A DNA stretch of 64,000 nucleotides from Deltaproteobacteria bacterium (GCA_021850095.1 JAJZRX010000002.1:1-64000); one strand, 5' to 3'; positions 10,110 through 19,008 are shown, numbered from the stretch's first letter. The notes: generated by a model not told the origin, from the sequence alone. Program-made: numbers and translations.

Positions 10110-10733
10110 ATGCAGGAATTACATGGAGAGATATTTGTTTACAACATGCTGGCCCGGATTTTTTACAGTGAGCCAACTCTGGAGCTGTTATATGAACTGG
10201 CAGCGATGAAACTTCCATCGGAGCCAGAAGCTGATGCTTCAAAGGGGATGCTTCACATGGTTGAAGTGGCCCGCCTTCACAGCCACAACCTTAAAGAATT
10301 ACAAGACGAACTTGCTATAGAATTTACCCGCCTGTTTCTTGGGCCAATCAAGCCGGTAGCGATTCCATATGCTTCCTGGTATCTCTCGGAATCACATCAA
10401 CTTATGACTGACGAAACTATCGATGTCCGTCGGAGATACCTTGAGGCCGGGATGGCGGTAAAGGATCTGTACAGTACTCCGGACGACCATATCAGTATTG
10501 AGCTTGAGTTTCTGAGCTATCTGACCGGAGAGATGATTGCAGCCCATGAGGCGGGACAACAGGAAAGGTTGCAAGCGCTTGAAAACACTAGGAACGGGTT
10601 TATCAACGACCACATGAAACAGTGGGCTCATGAATTTATTGCTACGATTACTGATTCTGATGCAAACAAATTTTATAAGGGTGCGGCCCTGCTCCTTGAT
10701 GAGGTATTATTGATTGAACGCGAGAATATCTAG
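10110..10733 (+). CDS. TorD/DmsD-family molybdoenzyme chaperone
   Basis: A 207-aa all-helical protein with TorD-family signatures: EFTRLFLGP followed by PYASWYLSE, and PDDHISIELEFLSYL. Such chaperones bind the TAT leader and apo-form of their molybdoenzyme until the cofactor is inserted. The start at 10110 follows AAGGAGG by seven bases. Its position after the catalytic subunit indicates its client. A strong intrinsic terminator separates the two genes, so its level may be set separately, by read-through or by its own promoter. Confidence 0.88.
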   Translation: MQELHGEIFVYNMLARIFYSEPTLELLYELAAMKLPSEPEADASKGMLHMVEVARLHSHNLKELQDELAIEFTRLFLGPIKPVAIPYASWYLSESHQLMTDETIDVRRRYLEAGMAVKDLYSTPDDHISIELEFLSYLTGEMIAAHEAGQQERLQALENTRNGFINDHMKQWAHEFIATITDSDANKFYKGAALLLDEVLLIERENI

Positions 10734-10752
10734 ACGTGGAGTGTAGCGAAAA

Positions 10753-11445
10753 ATGACCAGCACGATTCTTCTCGTAGAAGATGATGCCAGGATTGCGGAA
10801 GTCGCGATAGCCTATCTGGAGCGAGCCGGCTTTAGAGTGATGCATACATTTACGGGCCGGGAAGCTATGACTATTATCTCTACGGATCACCCTGCGTTGG
10901 TTGTTCTCGATCTTATGCTTCCCGACTTGAGCGGTGAATCTATTTGCCGTGAATTGAAGGAACGCGATATCCCGGTCATCATTTTAACTGCCAAGTCCTC
11001 GGAAGAAGAAAGACTGGCAGGCTTTGCCCTTGGAGCTGACGACTATATCGTGAAACCCTTCAGCCCCCGAGAAATGGTTGCGCGAGTCCAGGCTGTGCTG
11101 AAGCGTGCCGGCAATACTGAGAACGGCATGCGGCTCAGCTTCAATGAGGGGCAACTGGTCATCGATGATCGTAACTACACGGTGGTCTGTCAAGATGCAG
11201 TAATCCGGTTGACTGCAGTAGAATTCAAGATCCTCTTTGCCCTCGCCGCAGTGCCACACAAAACCTTTACCCGCGAGGAACTGGTTGAAAAGGCGATGGG
11301 GTATAACTTCGACGGTTACGAACGGAACATTGACTCTCACATCAAGAACATCAGACATAAATTGGGAGACAGCCCAAAGACACCGACATTTCTCATCACG
11401 GTGTATGGACTCGGTTACCGGTTTGGTGGCGTACGGGATGTTTAA
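10753..11445 (+). CDS. OmpR/PhoB-family response regulator
   Basis: A 230-aa regulator with a receiver domain (acidic pair ED at residues 9-10, phospho-acceptor Asp53 in LVVLDLMLPD, Lys101 in DYIVKPF) and a C-terminal winged helix (about 130-228; NIDSHIKNIRHKLGD and VYGLGYRF are typical). It probably binds direct repeats near its target promoters. It overlaps the sensor kinase gene by eight bases. The gene lies 19 bases after the TorD-like gene and upstream of a small periplasmic protein gene, so it may control the molybdoenzyme, the metal-stress genes, or both. Confidence 0.93.
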   Translation: MTSTILLVEDDARIAEVAIAYLERAGFRVMHTFTGREAMTIISTDHPALVVLDLMLPDLSGESICRELKERDIPVIILTAKSSEEERLAGFALGADDYIVKPFSPREMVARVQAVLKRAGNTENGMRLSFNEGQLVIDDRNYTVVCQDAVIRLTAVEFKILFALAAVPHKTFTREELVEKAMGYNFDGYERNIDSHIKNIRHKLGDSPKTPTFLITVYGLGYRFGGVRDV

Positions 11446-12808
11446 AAAGTTTCTATTCATATTGATTCTAATGGCTGCCTTCGGTACTACTTCAGCGCTC
11501 CTTCTAAGGGAGCTGGTTGTGCGCGACTTCAGCCGCCTAACCGAAGCTGAACAGGAAGATCGAGCCTCCTGGGTTGTTGCCGACCTGGAATCTACCTTTG
11601 CCAAACAAAAGTCCTGGAATCGTGAGATGGCTGTCGAAGACGCGGTCTGGGCGCTTCAACTCGGACTTGAGACCAGGGTGCGGGATCGTGATGGCAAGGT
11701 CGTTATGGAAACAACTGAAGCACTGGCTTCCCTGTCCCCGGAAAAACGATCCCATCTTAGGGCCAGTTCAGGTGCCGGCCAAGACTTTGGAAAGGATGAT
11801 TTCCATGCTTATCCTTTGTTTCTGCATGGAGAAGAGATTGGGCAACTGGAGGTCAGATTTCTTCCGGATGGGCGCAACAGCTTCTTCATTATCCGGACTA
11901 ACCGCTTGCTTGCATACTCGGCTATTATTCTCGGTGCAATCGCCTGCATACTGAGCGTTATTCTTGCCCGTAGGCTGAGCCGTCCTATCGAACAATTGTC
12001 ACAGGCAGCGCAGCGAATAAGTCAGGGGAATCTTGCCGAAAGAGTAGAAATATCCGGCAGCGATGAGCTGACAGTCCTTGGCCAATCTTTCAACCAAATG
12101 GCGCACGCGCTCCACTTGCAGAACAAACTTCGTAAAAATATCTGCGCCAACCTTGCCCACGAATTGCGGACCCCCCTGACTATCATGCGAGGGCAACTTG
12201 AAGGGATTCTGGACGGCGTTATATCCAACGACGAGTCGCGTATCAAGTTGCTTCTTGAGGAAAATCAGCGGCTCACCAATGTGGTTGCCTCTATGGAGGA
12301 ATTCTTCCAGGCTCAGGCCAGTGTACTCAGCCTCGACATACATCAATTGCCGCTACGGCAGTTGTGCGACAATCTGGCCTTAAGCTTTGAAGTCGCAGCC
12401 CGTGAAAAAGGGATTGTCATCAGGGTGGAGTCAGATGATGAAACCATGGTATCTGCCGACCCTGACCGGCTTTCCCAAGTGTTCATCAATCTGATCAGCA
12501 ACGCACTGAAGGTTACGCCACCGGGCGGGTCAATCACTCTCGGAGGAAAACAGACCGCTTCCGGTTGCATTATCACCGTAACCGATACGGGCTGTGGTAT
12601 TGCCGAAGAAGATATTCCATTAATCTTTGAACGATTCTATCGAGGTAAGGATGGCGGCCTCGGCCTTGGCCTGGCAATAGTCAGGGAGTTGGTGGATGCG
12701 CATGGCGGCACCATCGAAGTCGCAAGCCAAAAGGGCGCGGGAGCGGTGTTTACCCTCCGGTTTCCCGCTGAGTCGAAAACTCCACAATTCTCCACAACTT
12801 CTTCATAA
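11438..12808 (+). CDS. sensor histidine kinase (HAMP type)
   Basis: A 456-aa kinase. Two membrane segments (about residues 4-25 and 155-178) flank a periplasmic sensor domain of about 130 residues. Then come HAMP (LSRPIEQLSQAAQRISQGNL), HisKA with the phosphorylated His in NLAHELRTPL, and an HATPase with N-box NLISNALK, DTGCGIAEED and GLGLGLAIV. Start set at the ATG overlapping the regulator stop; a longer frame upstream lies within the regulator gene. The layout resembles BaeS/CpxA-type envelope-stress sensors. The signal is unknown. Confidence 0.92.
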   Translation: MFKKFLFILILMAAFGTTSALLLRELVVRDFSRLTEAEQEDRASWVVADLESTFAKQKSWNREMAVEDAVWALQLGLETRVRDRDGKVVMETTEALASLSPEKRSHLRASSGAGQDFGKDDFHAYPLFLHGEEIGQLEVRFLPDGRNSFFIIRTNRLLAYSAIILGAIACILSVILARRLSRPIEQLSQAAQRISQGNLAERVEISGSDELTVLGQSFNQMAHALHLQNKLRKNICANLAHELRTPLTIMRGQLEGILDGVISNDESRIKLLLEENQRLTNVVASMEEFFQAQASVLSLDIHQLPLRQLCDNLALSFEVAAREKGIVIRVESDDETMVSADPDRLSQVFINLISNALKVTPPGGSITLGGKQTASGCIITVTDTGCGIAEEDIPLIFERFYRGKDGGLGLGLAIVRELVDAHGGTIEVASQKGAGAVFTLRFPAESKTPQFSTTSS

Positions 12809-12876
12809 TTCTTCCATACCCCCTTGCTATCCTGTCAGCATCAGTACCGACACTACACGGCAAAGGAGAGAATATC

Positions 12877-13266
12877 ATGAAAAAGGGAATGATCGCAGTT
12901 GTTGCAGTAACAGGGGCTCTGTTGGCGAGTTCGGTTGTCTATGCGGGCTGGGGCTGGGGAGGCGGTTGGTGCATGACCGGCAATGGCCAAAACGTGAGCA
13001 CTCAGAAAATGCGGAGCTTTCAGAAAGATACTTTGAAGCTCAGGGAAAATCTTATGGAAAAGCAACTTGACCTCCAAGACGAGCTCAGCGTGGATGTGCC
13101 GGATGGTAAACGGGTGGCGGCGCTCCGCAAGGAAATCATCAGCCTGCAGAGTCAATTGCAGGCAGCGGGCGACAAGTACGGCATGGCCGACTGGGGGATG
13201 AACAGCGGCTCCGGGCATCGTCAAATGATGAACGCCGGCTGCGGGTGCGGCATATGTGGTTGGTAA
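12877..13266 (+). CDS. small periplasmic Spy/ZraP-like protein
   Basis: A 129-aa protein with a clear signal peptide (MKKGMIAVVAVTGALLASSV, cleavage near YAG). A Gly/Trp-rich stretch (GWGWGGGWC) precedes a charged helical middle part (about residues 45-100: LRENLMEKQLDLQDEL, LRKEIISLQSQL). A His/Met/Cys tail (GHRQMMNAGCGCGICGW) suggests metal binding. Helical periplasmic proteins of this kind (CpxP/Spy/ZraP group) buffer metal or envelope stress and are usually controlled by the adjacent two-component system, which is just upstream here. Assignment rests on architecture, not clear homology. Confidence 0.65.
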   Translation: MKKGMIAVVAVTGALLASSVVYAGWGWGGGWCMTGNGQNVSTQKMRSFQKDTLKLRENLMEKQLDLQDELSVDVPDGKRVAALRKEIISLQSQLQAAGDKYGMADWGMNSGSGHRQMMNAGCGCGICGW

Positions 13267-13315
13267 CGTCTGATTATTCTGGGGGGCGCTAGCTCCCCAG
13301 GAAATGGTGAACTAT

Positions 13316-13648
13316 ATGGCATATAAAACATTATTCGTAGTCGGAGTATCAATGTTTCTTGCCACTCTTTTGCATAGCGAAGCTGCTGCTTGCTACGAGT
13401 GCGGTTGTAACAATAGCGGGTATCGCAGTAATGAACGCTGGGGGTGGTACGGGGCTCGTAAGAGCGTACCATCGGCTGAAGAGGCACGGCGTGACCTTGC
13501 GGACTACTATGCTGATAGTGCTGCAAAGATTGGGAAAATTACCGAGAAATCCGGCTATTTCGAGGCGGAAATTCTCAATAGAAATAATAAATTAATCGAC
13601 AGGGTAATTATCCACAAACGGAGCGGACGCATCCGGTCTATCAGGTAA
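13316..13648 (+). CDS. secreted protein with 'YFEAEI' domain
   Basis: A 110-aa protein with a signal peptide (MAYKTLFVVGVSMFLATLL) and a short Cys motif (CYECGC). The C-terminal domain of about 60 residues reads EEARRDLADYY..IGKI...GYFEAEI...RVIIHKRSGRIRSI. The same domain, without a signal peptide, occurs at 23019-23210 in this window. It looks like a small PepSY-like fold; the function is unknown. Start placed at the second ATG, which has AGGAAATGG upstream. A GGGGGCGCTAGCTCCCC hairpin lies just before the gene. Confidence 0.6.
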   Translation: MAYKTLFVVGVSMFLATLLHSEAAACYECGCNNSGYRSNERWGWYGARKSVPSAEEARRDLADYYADSAAKIGKITEKSGYFEAEILNRNNKLIDRVIIHKRSGRIRSIR

Positions 13649-13791
13649 TGCTGCCAGAACCGGCTTTCGATCATTGGTTTTGCCGCGACCATCTTCTGTT
13701 ATCTCGGGGTGAATCTGTTCCTCTCTGGACTCCATAGTTACGGTGGGTAGTAATGGCAGCTTTTATTCGTGTCCAAACAGAGGAGAAGTCG

Positions 13792-14370
13792 ATGAAGGTT
13801 CGTGACAGCGGTATGCCTGATGAAGAGATGTGGACCGGCTTTTTTGATCCAGTCAAGGTTCTGGAAGTTATAGGCCTTGGCCGGGGAGTACAGGACCTGG
13901 TGGAATTTGGCTGCGGTTATGGAACCTTTACTATGGCTGCCGCCGGTATTGCTTCGGGAACCGTTCATGCATTGGACATCGAGGCGGAGATGGTGGATGT
14001 TGTCCGGCAAAAATGTGGCGAAGCCGGGATTACCAACGTCCAGGCAACGGTGCGAGATTTTGTGACCGAAGGATGCGGCCTGGCTGACAACTCTATGGAT
14101 GCTGCCCTGCTCTTCAATATCCTGCATCACGATGAGCCGGTAGTCTTAATGAAAGAGGCCCTTCGAGTACTCAATCCGAACGGTATGCTGGCCGTCATTC
14201 ACTGGAACTACGACCCCACCACGCCCCGCGGGCCGGCCATGGAGATTCGTCCCCGACCGGAACAGTGCATCGAGTGGGGGCATGAAGCTGGATTCCATTT
14301 CAACGAGCACAATCGCTATGACCTGCCGCCGTACCACTACGGGCTGCTCTTCAGGAAGCCCTTTAACTGA
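13792..14370 (+). CDS. class I SAM-dependent methyltransferase
   Basis: A 192-aa protein with the Rossmann methyltransferase core: motif I is VEFGCGYGTFTMAAA, an acidic residue ends strand 2 (ALDIEAEMVD), and motif IV/V follow (AALLFNILHHDEP, EALRVLNPNGMLAVIHW). A tail with PPYHYGLLFRK is seen. The substrate is unknown; no Cys pairs typical of arsenite methyltransferases are present. Start moved to 13792, where GAGGAGAAG precedes the ATG. It sits between secreted-protein and lspA genes, in the same direction. Confidence 0.82.
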   Translation: MKVRDSGMPDEEMWTGFFDPVKVLEVIGLGRGVQDLVEFGCGYGTFTMAAAGIASGTVHALDIEAEMVDVVRQKCGEAGITNVQATVRDFVTEGCGLADNSMDAALLFNILHHDEPVVLMKEALRVLNPNGMLAVIHWNYDPTTPRGPAMEIRPRPEQCIEWGHEAGFHFNEHNRYDLPPYHYGLLFRKPFN

Positions 14371-14409
14371 TAAGAAAAGTGCCGACTATCCAACGGAGAG
14401 ATGAATTTT

Positions 14410-14910
14410 ATGAAGTCAAACTACGTGATATTTGCCGGGATATCAACACTGGCCCTGGCCATTGACCAAGGGACAAAGAGTTACATTAGTCGCAGTATGG
14501 ATCTCTATTCATCCATTACAGTAGTCGATAACTTCTTTAGCATAACTTTCCTCCGCAACAGAGGGGCAGCCTTTGGCCTTTTTGCCAACAGCGGTTTTCG
14601 CTTACCCTTCTTCATTCTGATCGCATTGGCAGCTTTGGTGTGTATTTTATGCATGTTACGCAAACTGTCCGACCAGCAGAAGCTTACGACCGTCGGACTA
14701 TCTCTGATATTCTCGGGTGCCCTTGGCAATCTCGTTGACCGGGTGCGGTTGGGAGAAGTGACGGATTTTCTCGACGTCTACTGGCGTGGCCGTCACTGGC
14801 CCGCTTTTAACATCGCAGATTCTGCCATCTGTGTAGGTGTGGTTATTGTTTTACTTGGCAACATAATTAGTGAAAAATGTAGCAGGATTGAAAACGAAGC
14901 ACACCAATGA
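14410..14910 (+). CDS. lspA: lipoprotein signal peptidase
   Basis: A 166-aa membrane aspartyl protease that cleaves prolipoprotein signal peptides at the inner membrane. About four membrane segments are seen. Family motifs are RNRGAAFGL, GALGNLVDRVRLGEVTDFLD and FNIADSAI, which contain the two catalytic Asp (in NLVDR and IADS). The second ATG is preferred, with GGAGAG nine bases upstream. LspA copies next to heavy-metal P-type ATPases are known from lead-resistance operons (pbr-type). The P-type ATPase gene two genes downstream fits that pattern, so this is probably an accessory copy. Confidence 0.93.
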   Translation: MKSNYVIFAGISTLALAIDQGTKSYISRSMDLYSSITVVDNFFSITFLRNRGAAFGLFANSGFRLPFFILIALAALVCILCMLRKLSDQQKLTTVGLSLIFSGALGNLVDRVRLGEVTDFLDVYWRGRHWPAFNIADSAICVGVVIVLLGNIISEKCSRIENEAHQ

Positions 14911-14926
14911 GGAAAGGAGATTACAA

Positions 14927-15325
14927 ATGGACCTGAAAACACCGTATGCTTTTGGAAAAACAGTGGACATGACGTATGCGGAAGCTGAACGGAAGGTGCG
15001 TGAGGAACTGGCGAAAGAGGGTTTCGGAGTGCTCACCGAAATCGACGTCAGGAAAAAGTTTGCCGAGAAACTCCAGAAGGAATTCCGTGATTACATTATT
15101 CTCGGTGCCTGCAACCCACCCCTTGCCTATGAAGCACTGAGCCGGGAAGTTAATCTCGGTACACTGCTTCCTTGCAACGTCGTGATCTATACCAGGGATG
15201 ACGGCAAAACCGCGGTCATTGCCATGGACCCGGTTGCGGCACTTTCCATGATCGGTAACCAGGAGATGACCGAGTTTGCGAAAAAAGTCGCCGAAAAGAT
15301 GGAGCGGGTGCTTGCCGCGTTGTAA
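14927..15325 (+). CDS. DUF302 family protein
   Basis: A 132-aa protein of the DUF302 family: TYAEAERKVREELAKEGFGV, then DVRKKFAEKL, ILGACNPPLAYEAL and LLPCNVVIY. The two conserved Cys are in GACNP and LPCNV. There is no signal peptide, so it is likely cytoplasmic. The biochemical role is not established; it is often found next to metal or sulfur genes. Good Shine-Dalgarno (GGAAAGGAGA). It lies between lspA and the metal-export ATPase. Confidence 0.85.
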   Translation: MDLKTPYAFGKTVDMTYAEAERKVREELAKEGFGVLTEIDVRKKFAEKLQKEFRDYIILGACNPPLAYEALSREVNLGTLLPCNVVIYTRDDGKTAVIAMDPVAALSMIGNQEMTEFAKKVAEKMERVLAAL

Positions 15326-15474
15326 AGGATTGTTGCTCCTAAACATTGGCTACGACTGTCTGTTGGCTGGGGTTACTGGTATCTGCAACGCAAACTGAGA
15401 AATACCTGTTGCGAACAGAACTGCGGCTGCAACGCAGTTGCAAAGAAACACAATACAATTGAGGATGTGAATCA

Positions 15475-17664
15475 ATGAGCAATAAATGCAATCAAAATTC
15501 ATGCGGCTGTGGAGTCACCAGCGTACCTACAGCTCCCTTGCCCGGGGCTGAGACAAGCATAAATACCGGTGAAGGAGTTACGACCCGTTACCGGATTGAA
15601 AACATGGATTGCCCGACCGAGGAGGCGCTGATCCGCAACAAGTTGAAGAATTTTCCCGGCGTGACAGGACTTGAATTCAATCTTTTGCAGCGCACTCTGA
15701 CCATTTCCCATACTCTGCCGTCACTGGAACAGGTGGAGGAAGCCCTGAAGTCAATCGGCATGGAGGTCGGAACATCAGAGTCTATGGACGAATTGCCAGA
15801 AGTTGAGAAGACCAACTGGTGGCCGTTGATTGTTTCGGGGTTGGCCGCTCTGGCGGCAGAAATCATCGAGATGCTGAGCGTTGGCCATCACTGGCTGACA
15901 CTGCTCCTGGCCCTTGTTGCTATTTTGACCGGTGGCCTGGAGACCTACAAAAAGGGGTGGATTGCGCTACGCAACCGAAACCTGAACATGAACTCTCTCA
16001 TGTCCATTGCCGTGACCGGGGCGTTATTAATCGGTCAGTGGCCGGAGGCGGCCATGGTCATGGTTCTCTTCGCCTTGGCCGAAGTGATTGAAGCCAAGTC
16101 CCTCGACCGCGCTCGCAACGCTATACGTGGTCTTATGGCCATGACCCCGGAAAGTGCAACGGTGCAATTACCCGATGGAACGTGGGGTGAGGTTCTGGCC
16201 AAAGAAGTCGTGCTGGACAGTATTGTGCGCGTCCGCCCCGGAGAGCGGATCGCCCTGGACGGCGTAGTGGTCGAAGGAAGCTCCACGGTTGATCAGGCCC
16301 CGATCACTGGTGAAAGCCTGCCGGTGGATAAGTGTCCCGGCGAGCCGGTCTTTGCCGGCACGATCAATCAGGCAGGATCGTTCCTGTTCCGGGTTACGGC
16401 AGTTGCCACTAATTCGACGCTAACCCGCATCATCCATGCTGTAGAGGCGGCACAGGGGAGTCGTGCACCGACCCAGCGTTTCGTTGACCAGTTTGCAAAG
16501 GTGTATACCCCGGCGGTATTCGCCGTGGCTCTGGCCGTGGCGGTCATTCCCCCGCTGGCTTTCGGCGGCGCGTGGCTCGAGTGGGTATATAAATCGCTAG
16601 TGTTGCTGGTCATTGCCTGCCCCTGCGCGCTGGTAATATCAACGCCGGTCACTATCGTCAGCGGCCTTGCTGCCGCCGCACGACACGGCATCCTGATCAA
16701 AGGCGGGGTCTATCTGGAGGAAGGGCGCAAACTTGCCTGGCTGGCACTGGACAAGACCGGCACTATCACTCACGGCAAACCGGCTCAGACCGACTTCAAA
16801 GCGTTCGGCTCTATCGATCCGGAAGAAGCACGCAGCCTTGCTGCCAGCCTGGCCAGCCGTTCAGACCATCCTGTCTCCCACGCCATTGCTGTAGCAGCCG
16901 AGGCCGATGGCGTCATGCTGAGAGATGTTACAAATTTTTCCGCCTTGGCTGGTCGCGGCTCCACCGGCATTATAGGTGGCCGTGTCTACCGATTGGGTAA
17001 TTTCCGCCTGGCTGAAGAGAATGGTTTCAATGTTCCAAACGTAACCGCCAGTATTGATACGCTGGAGCGTCAGGGTAAAAGTGTCGTCCTGCTGACTGAC
17101 GACACCCAGCCGCTGGCATTGTTCGGCGTTGCCGACACGATCAAGGAATCCAGTCGCGACGCCATTGCAAATCTGCACCGGCTCGGCGTTCGCACCATGA
17201 TGCTCTCTGGCGATAACCAGCACACAGCCGAAACAATCGCCAGGTCGGTTGGCATTGATAAATTCAAGGGTGGACTGCTGCCGGAGGACAAGCTAATAGC
17301 TATTGAGTCTTTACAAGGCAACGGTGGCACAGTCGGCATGGTAGGCGATGGCATCAACGACGCTCCGGCCTTGGCTCGCGCCGACATCGGTTTCGCCATG
17401 GGGGCTGCCGGGACAGATACCGCCATCGAGACTGCAGATGTAGCGCTCATGGACGACGATCTGCGCAAAGTGGCGGTCTTCGTGCAACTTTCCCGTACCA
17501 CGTCGGCGATTCTCAAGCAGAACATAACTCTGGCACTGGGTATCAAAGCGGTTTTTCTCGGGCTCACAATTATGGGGCATGCCACCATGTGGATGGCAGT
17601 ATTCGCCGACATGGGAGCGAGTCTGATTGTGGTAGCTAACGGGTTACGCCTACTACGGAAATGA
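15475..17664 (+). CDS. Zn/Cd/Pb-exporting P-type ATPase (ZntA/CadA group)
   Basis: A 729-aa P1B-type ATPase. The N-terminus is Cys-rich (CNQNSCGCG), followed by a heavy-metal-associated domain with MDCPTEEALI, which has a single Cys where many families have CxxC. Eight membrane segments are expected; the translocation motif is CPCALVISTP, the phosphorylation motif DKTGTIT, the hinge GDGINDAPAL. The CPC motif with an N-terminal MDCPTEE signature fits Zn(II)/Cd(II)/Pb(II) export. The neighbours lspA and the Spy-like protein support a metal-resistance role. No merR-type regulator gene is adjacent. Confidence 0.93.
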   Translation: MSNKCNQNSCGCGVTSVPTAPLPGAETSINTGEGVTTRYRIENMDCPTEEALIRNKLKNFPGVTGLEFNLLQRTLTISHTLPSLEQVEEALKSIGMEVGTSESMDELPEVEKTNWWPLIVSGLAALAAEIIEMLSVGHHWLTLLLALVAILTGGLETYKKGWIALRNRNLNMNSLMSIAVTGALLIGQWPEAAMVMVLFALAEVIEAKSLDRARNAIRGLMAMTPESATVQLPDGTWGEVLAKEVVLDSIVRVRPGERIALDGVVVEGSSTVDQAPITGESLPVDKCPGEPVFAGTINQAGSFLFRVTAVATNSTLTRIIHAVEAAQGSRAPTQRFVDQFAKVYTPAVFAVALAVAVIPPLAFGGAWLEWVYKSLVLLVIACPCALVISTPVTIVSGLAAAARHGILIKGGVYLEEGRKLAWLALDKTGTITHGKPAQTDFKAFGSIDPEEARSLAASLASRSDHPVSHAIAVAAEADGVMLRDVTNFSALAGRGSTGIIGGRVYRLGNFRLAEENGFNVPNVTASIDTLERQGKSVVLLTDDTQPLALFGVADTIKESSRDAIANLHRLGVRTMMLSGDNQHTAETIARSVGIDKFKGGLLPEDKLIAIESLQGNGGTVGMVGDGINDAPALARADIGFAMGAAGTDTAIETADVALMDDDLRKVAVFVQLSRTTSAILKQNITLALGIKAVFLGLTIMGHATMWMAVFADMGASLIVVANGLRLLRK

Positions 17665-17780
17665 ACTACCTCGCAGCAAGCTACGAGGTATCAAGTCAGT
17701 AATTGTATTCTCTCATCGAAGCATGCTTCGGGGGATATAGCCCGGAGTGATTCAACGGTTTTGATTCTAACGAGGATCTC

Positions 17781-17870
17781 ATGCGGAATTTGGTATTTCT
17801 TACAATCTGTGTACTGCTGCTCTCCTTTGGGATAATGTTTTCGGGAGTTACTCTCATTGCGACTTCTTAG
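17781..17870 (+). CDS. possible 29-residue membrane peptide
   Basis: A short frame in the otherwise gene-free stretch 17665-18154. It starts with ATG after GAGGATCTC and encodes one hydrophobic helix (begins MRNLVFLTICVLLLSFGIMF). A weak Shine-Dalgarno and a single membrane segment make it a plausible small protein, but nothing else supports it. A TACCTCG...CGAGGTA hairpin directly after the ATPase gene (about 17668-17690) may end the upstream transcript. Confidence 0.25.
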   Translation: MRNLVFLTICVLLLSFGIMFSGVTLIATS

Positions 17871-18032
17871 TCTTCGGCAGCGATTGGAACAGTCAACCCT
17901 TTTCATTGCAACCCTGAGGGGCACAAAGCTGTCCGCTTACCACATTGATTGACTCAGGTTGGGGGCAGATATGCCCTCATTTTCATTTTAAAAGCGGATA
18001 TTTTTGGCTTGTTTTAACATAAGAAAAAGTTC

Positions 18033-18063
18033 TTGACAGCAAGCTTAATGATATCTATTATCA
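18033..18063 (+). promoter_or_regulatory. sigma-70 promoter with overlapping Fur-like box
   Basis: A perfect -35 TTGACA (18033-18038), a 17-base spacer and TATTAT (18056-18061). The sequence TGATATCTATTATCA (18049-18063) overlaps the -10 and matches the Fur 7-1-7 pattern TGATAAT-N-ATTATCA in 13 of 15 positions. Iron-loaded Fur would block polymerase. The genes downstream are DUF3793, feoB and a DtxR-like regulator. Confidence 0.7.
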
Positions 18064-18154
18064 ATTTCAATATCTCGCTGCTGCCAAATCAAACACCATA
18101 AGCGGGCATTCAATTGAACTGCCGTTATTGATAGTTACTAAATTCAAGTGATGG

Positions 18155-18877
18155 ATGACAATGTATAACGAGAATCAATTGAGCTCTAAGAGCAACATAT
18201 CGGTACTACCATCTTCACAACAAATCCTTAGGCGCTTTTATAATCCGTTAGACTGCATGACAGCTCATCTGATGTTGGAGTCTGCCGAAGTGCTAGCCGG
18301 CGTTAAACCGGCCAATTTGATCTCCCTGGTCAATCGCAACCAACTCTGTGGCCGAAATCTCTACCAGCTCTGGCAAAGTCACCACGAGGATCTTGCAACC
18401 CGTCTTTCCGACCTGACTATCAAGGTGTTGCAGACTAAAGAACGTGCACTGCTGCTGTTGTGCTACAACAACAACCAGCTTGAGCGCCATCTGGCCCATG
18501 CAGGCATCCGCACCTTATTGCATAAGGCCGGCTACGAAGTTGACTCCTCAATTGAAGCACAGCTGGGTGACTTGAGCCGACGCATCGAAAACAATGGTTC
18601 CTTCCCCCATGAGATCGGTCTCTTTCTCGGTTACCCGGCCAAGGACGTGGCCGCTTTCATGGGATTAATCAAGCTGCCGTTCACCTGTCAGTGCCTCTGG
18701 AAGATCTACGGCAACCCTATACAGAGCCTTGGCCTGGTAGAACAGTTTCGCTGCTGCCGTCAAAGAATGGGCGCGATCCTGGCATCAGGCAAGCAGACTG
18801 CGCTCCAATTGGACAATTCGAGTCATCCTTTTTTTTGCCATGCTACTGAAAATGATGATCAATATCATGGCGCGTAA
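18155..18877 (+). CDS. DUF3793 family protein
   Basis: A 240-aa cytoplasmic protein of the DUF3793 family: LMLESAEVLAGVKPANLISL, LLLCYNNNQLERHL, EIGLFLGYPAKDVAAFMG, and a tail motif FRCCRQRM. These proteins are common in anaerobes beside iron-transport or flavodoxin genes; the function is unknown. Here it is the first gene after a Fur-box promoter and lies 131 bases before feoB, so a role in ferrous-iron uptake is likely by context. Confidence 0.8.
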   Translation: MTMYNENQLSSKSNISVLPSSQQILRRFYNPLDCMTAHLMLESAEVLAGVKPANLISLVNRNQLCGRNLYQLWQSHHEDLATRLSDLTIKVLQTKERALLLLCYNNNQLERHLAHAGIRTLLHKAGYEVDSSIEAQLGDLSRRIENNGSFPHEIGLFLGYPAKDVAAFMGLIKLPFTCQCLWKIYGNPIQSLGLVEQFRCCRQRMGAILASGKQTALQLDNSSHPFFCHATENDDQYHGA

Positions 18878-19008
18878 CTTTGTGAGCATCTACAGTAGGA
18901 CCAACAGACCTTACGATGCAATCCAATGACTTATATCACCTCAACCAGCAATCGAAATGACCATCAATATCTATAGCTCGACAGAACCAATATTAATCGG
19001 AGGAAAAA

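Noticed and set aside
17665-18032. Further genes between the P-type ATPase and the Fur-box promoter
   Set aside because: Besides the weak 29-residue frame nothing with a ribosome site or family likeness is present.
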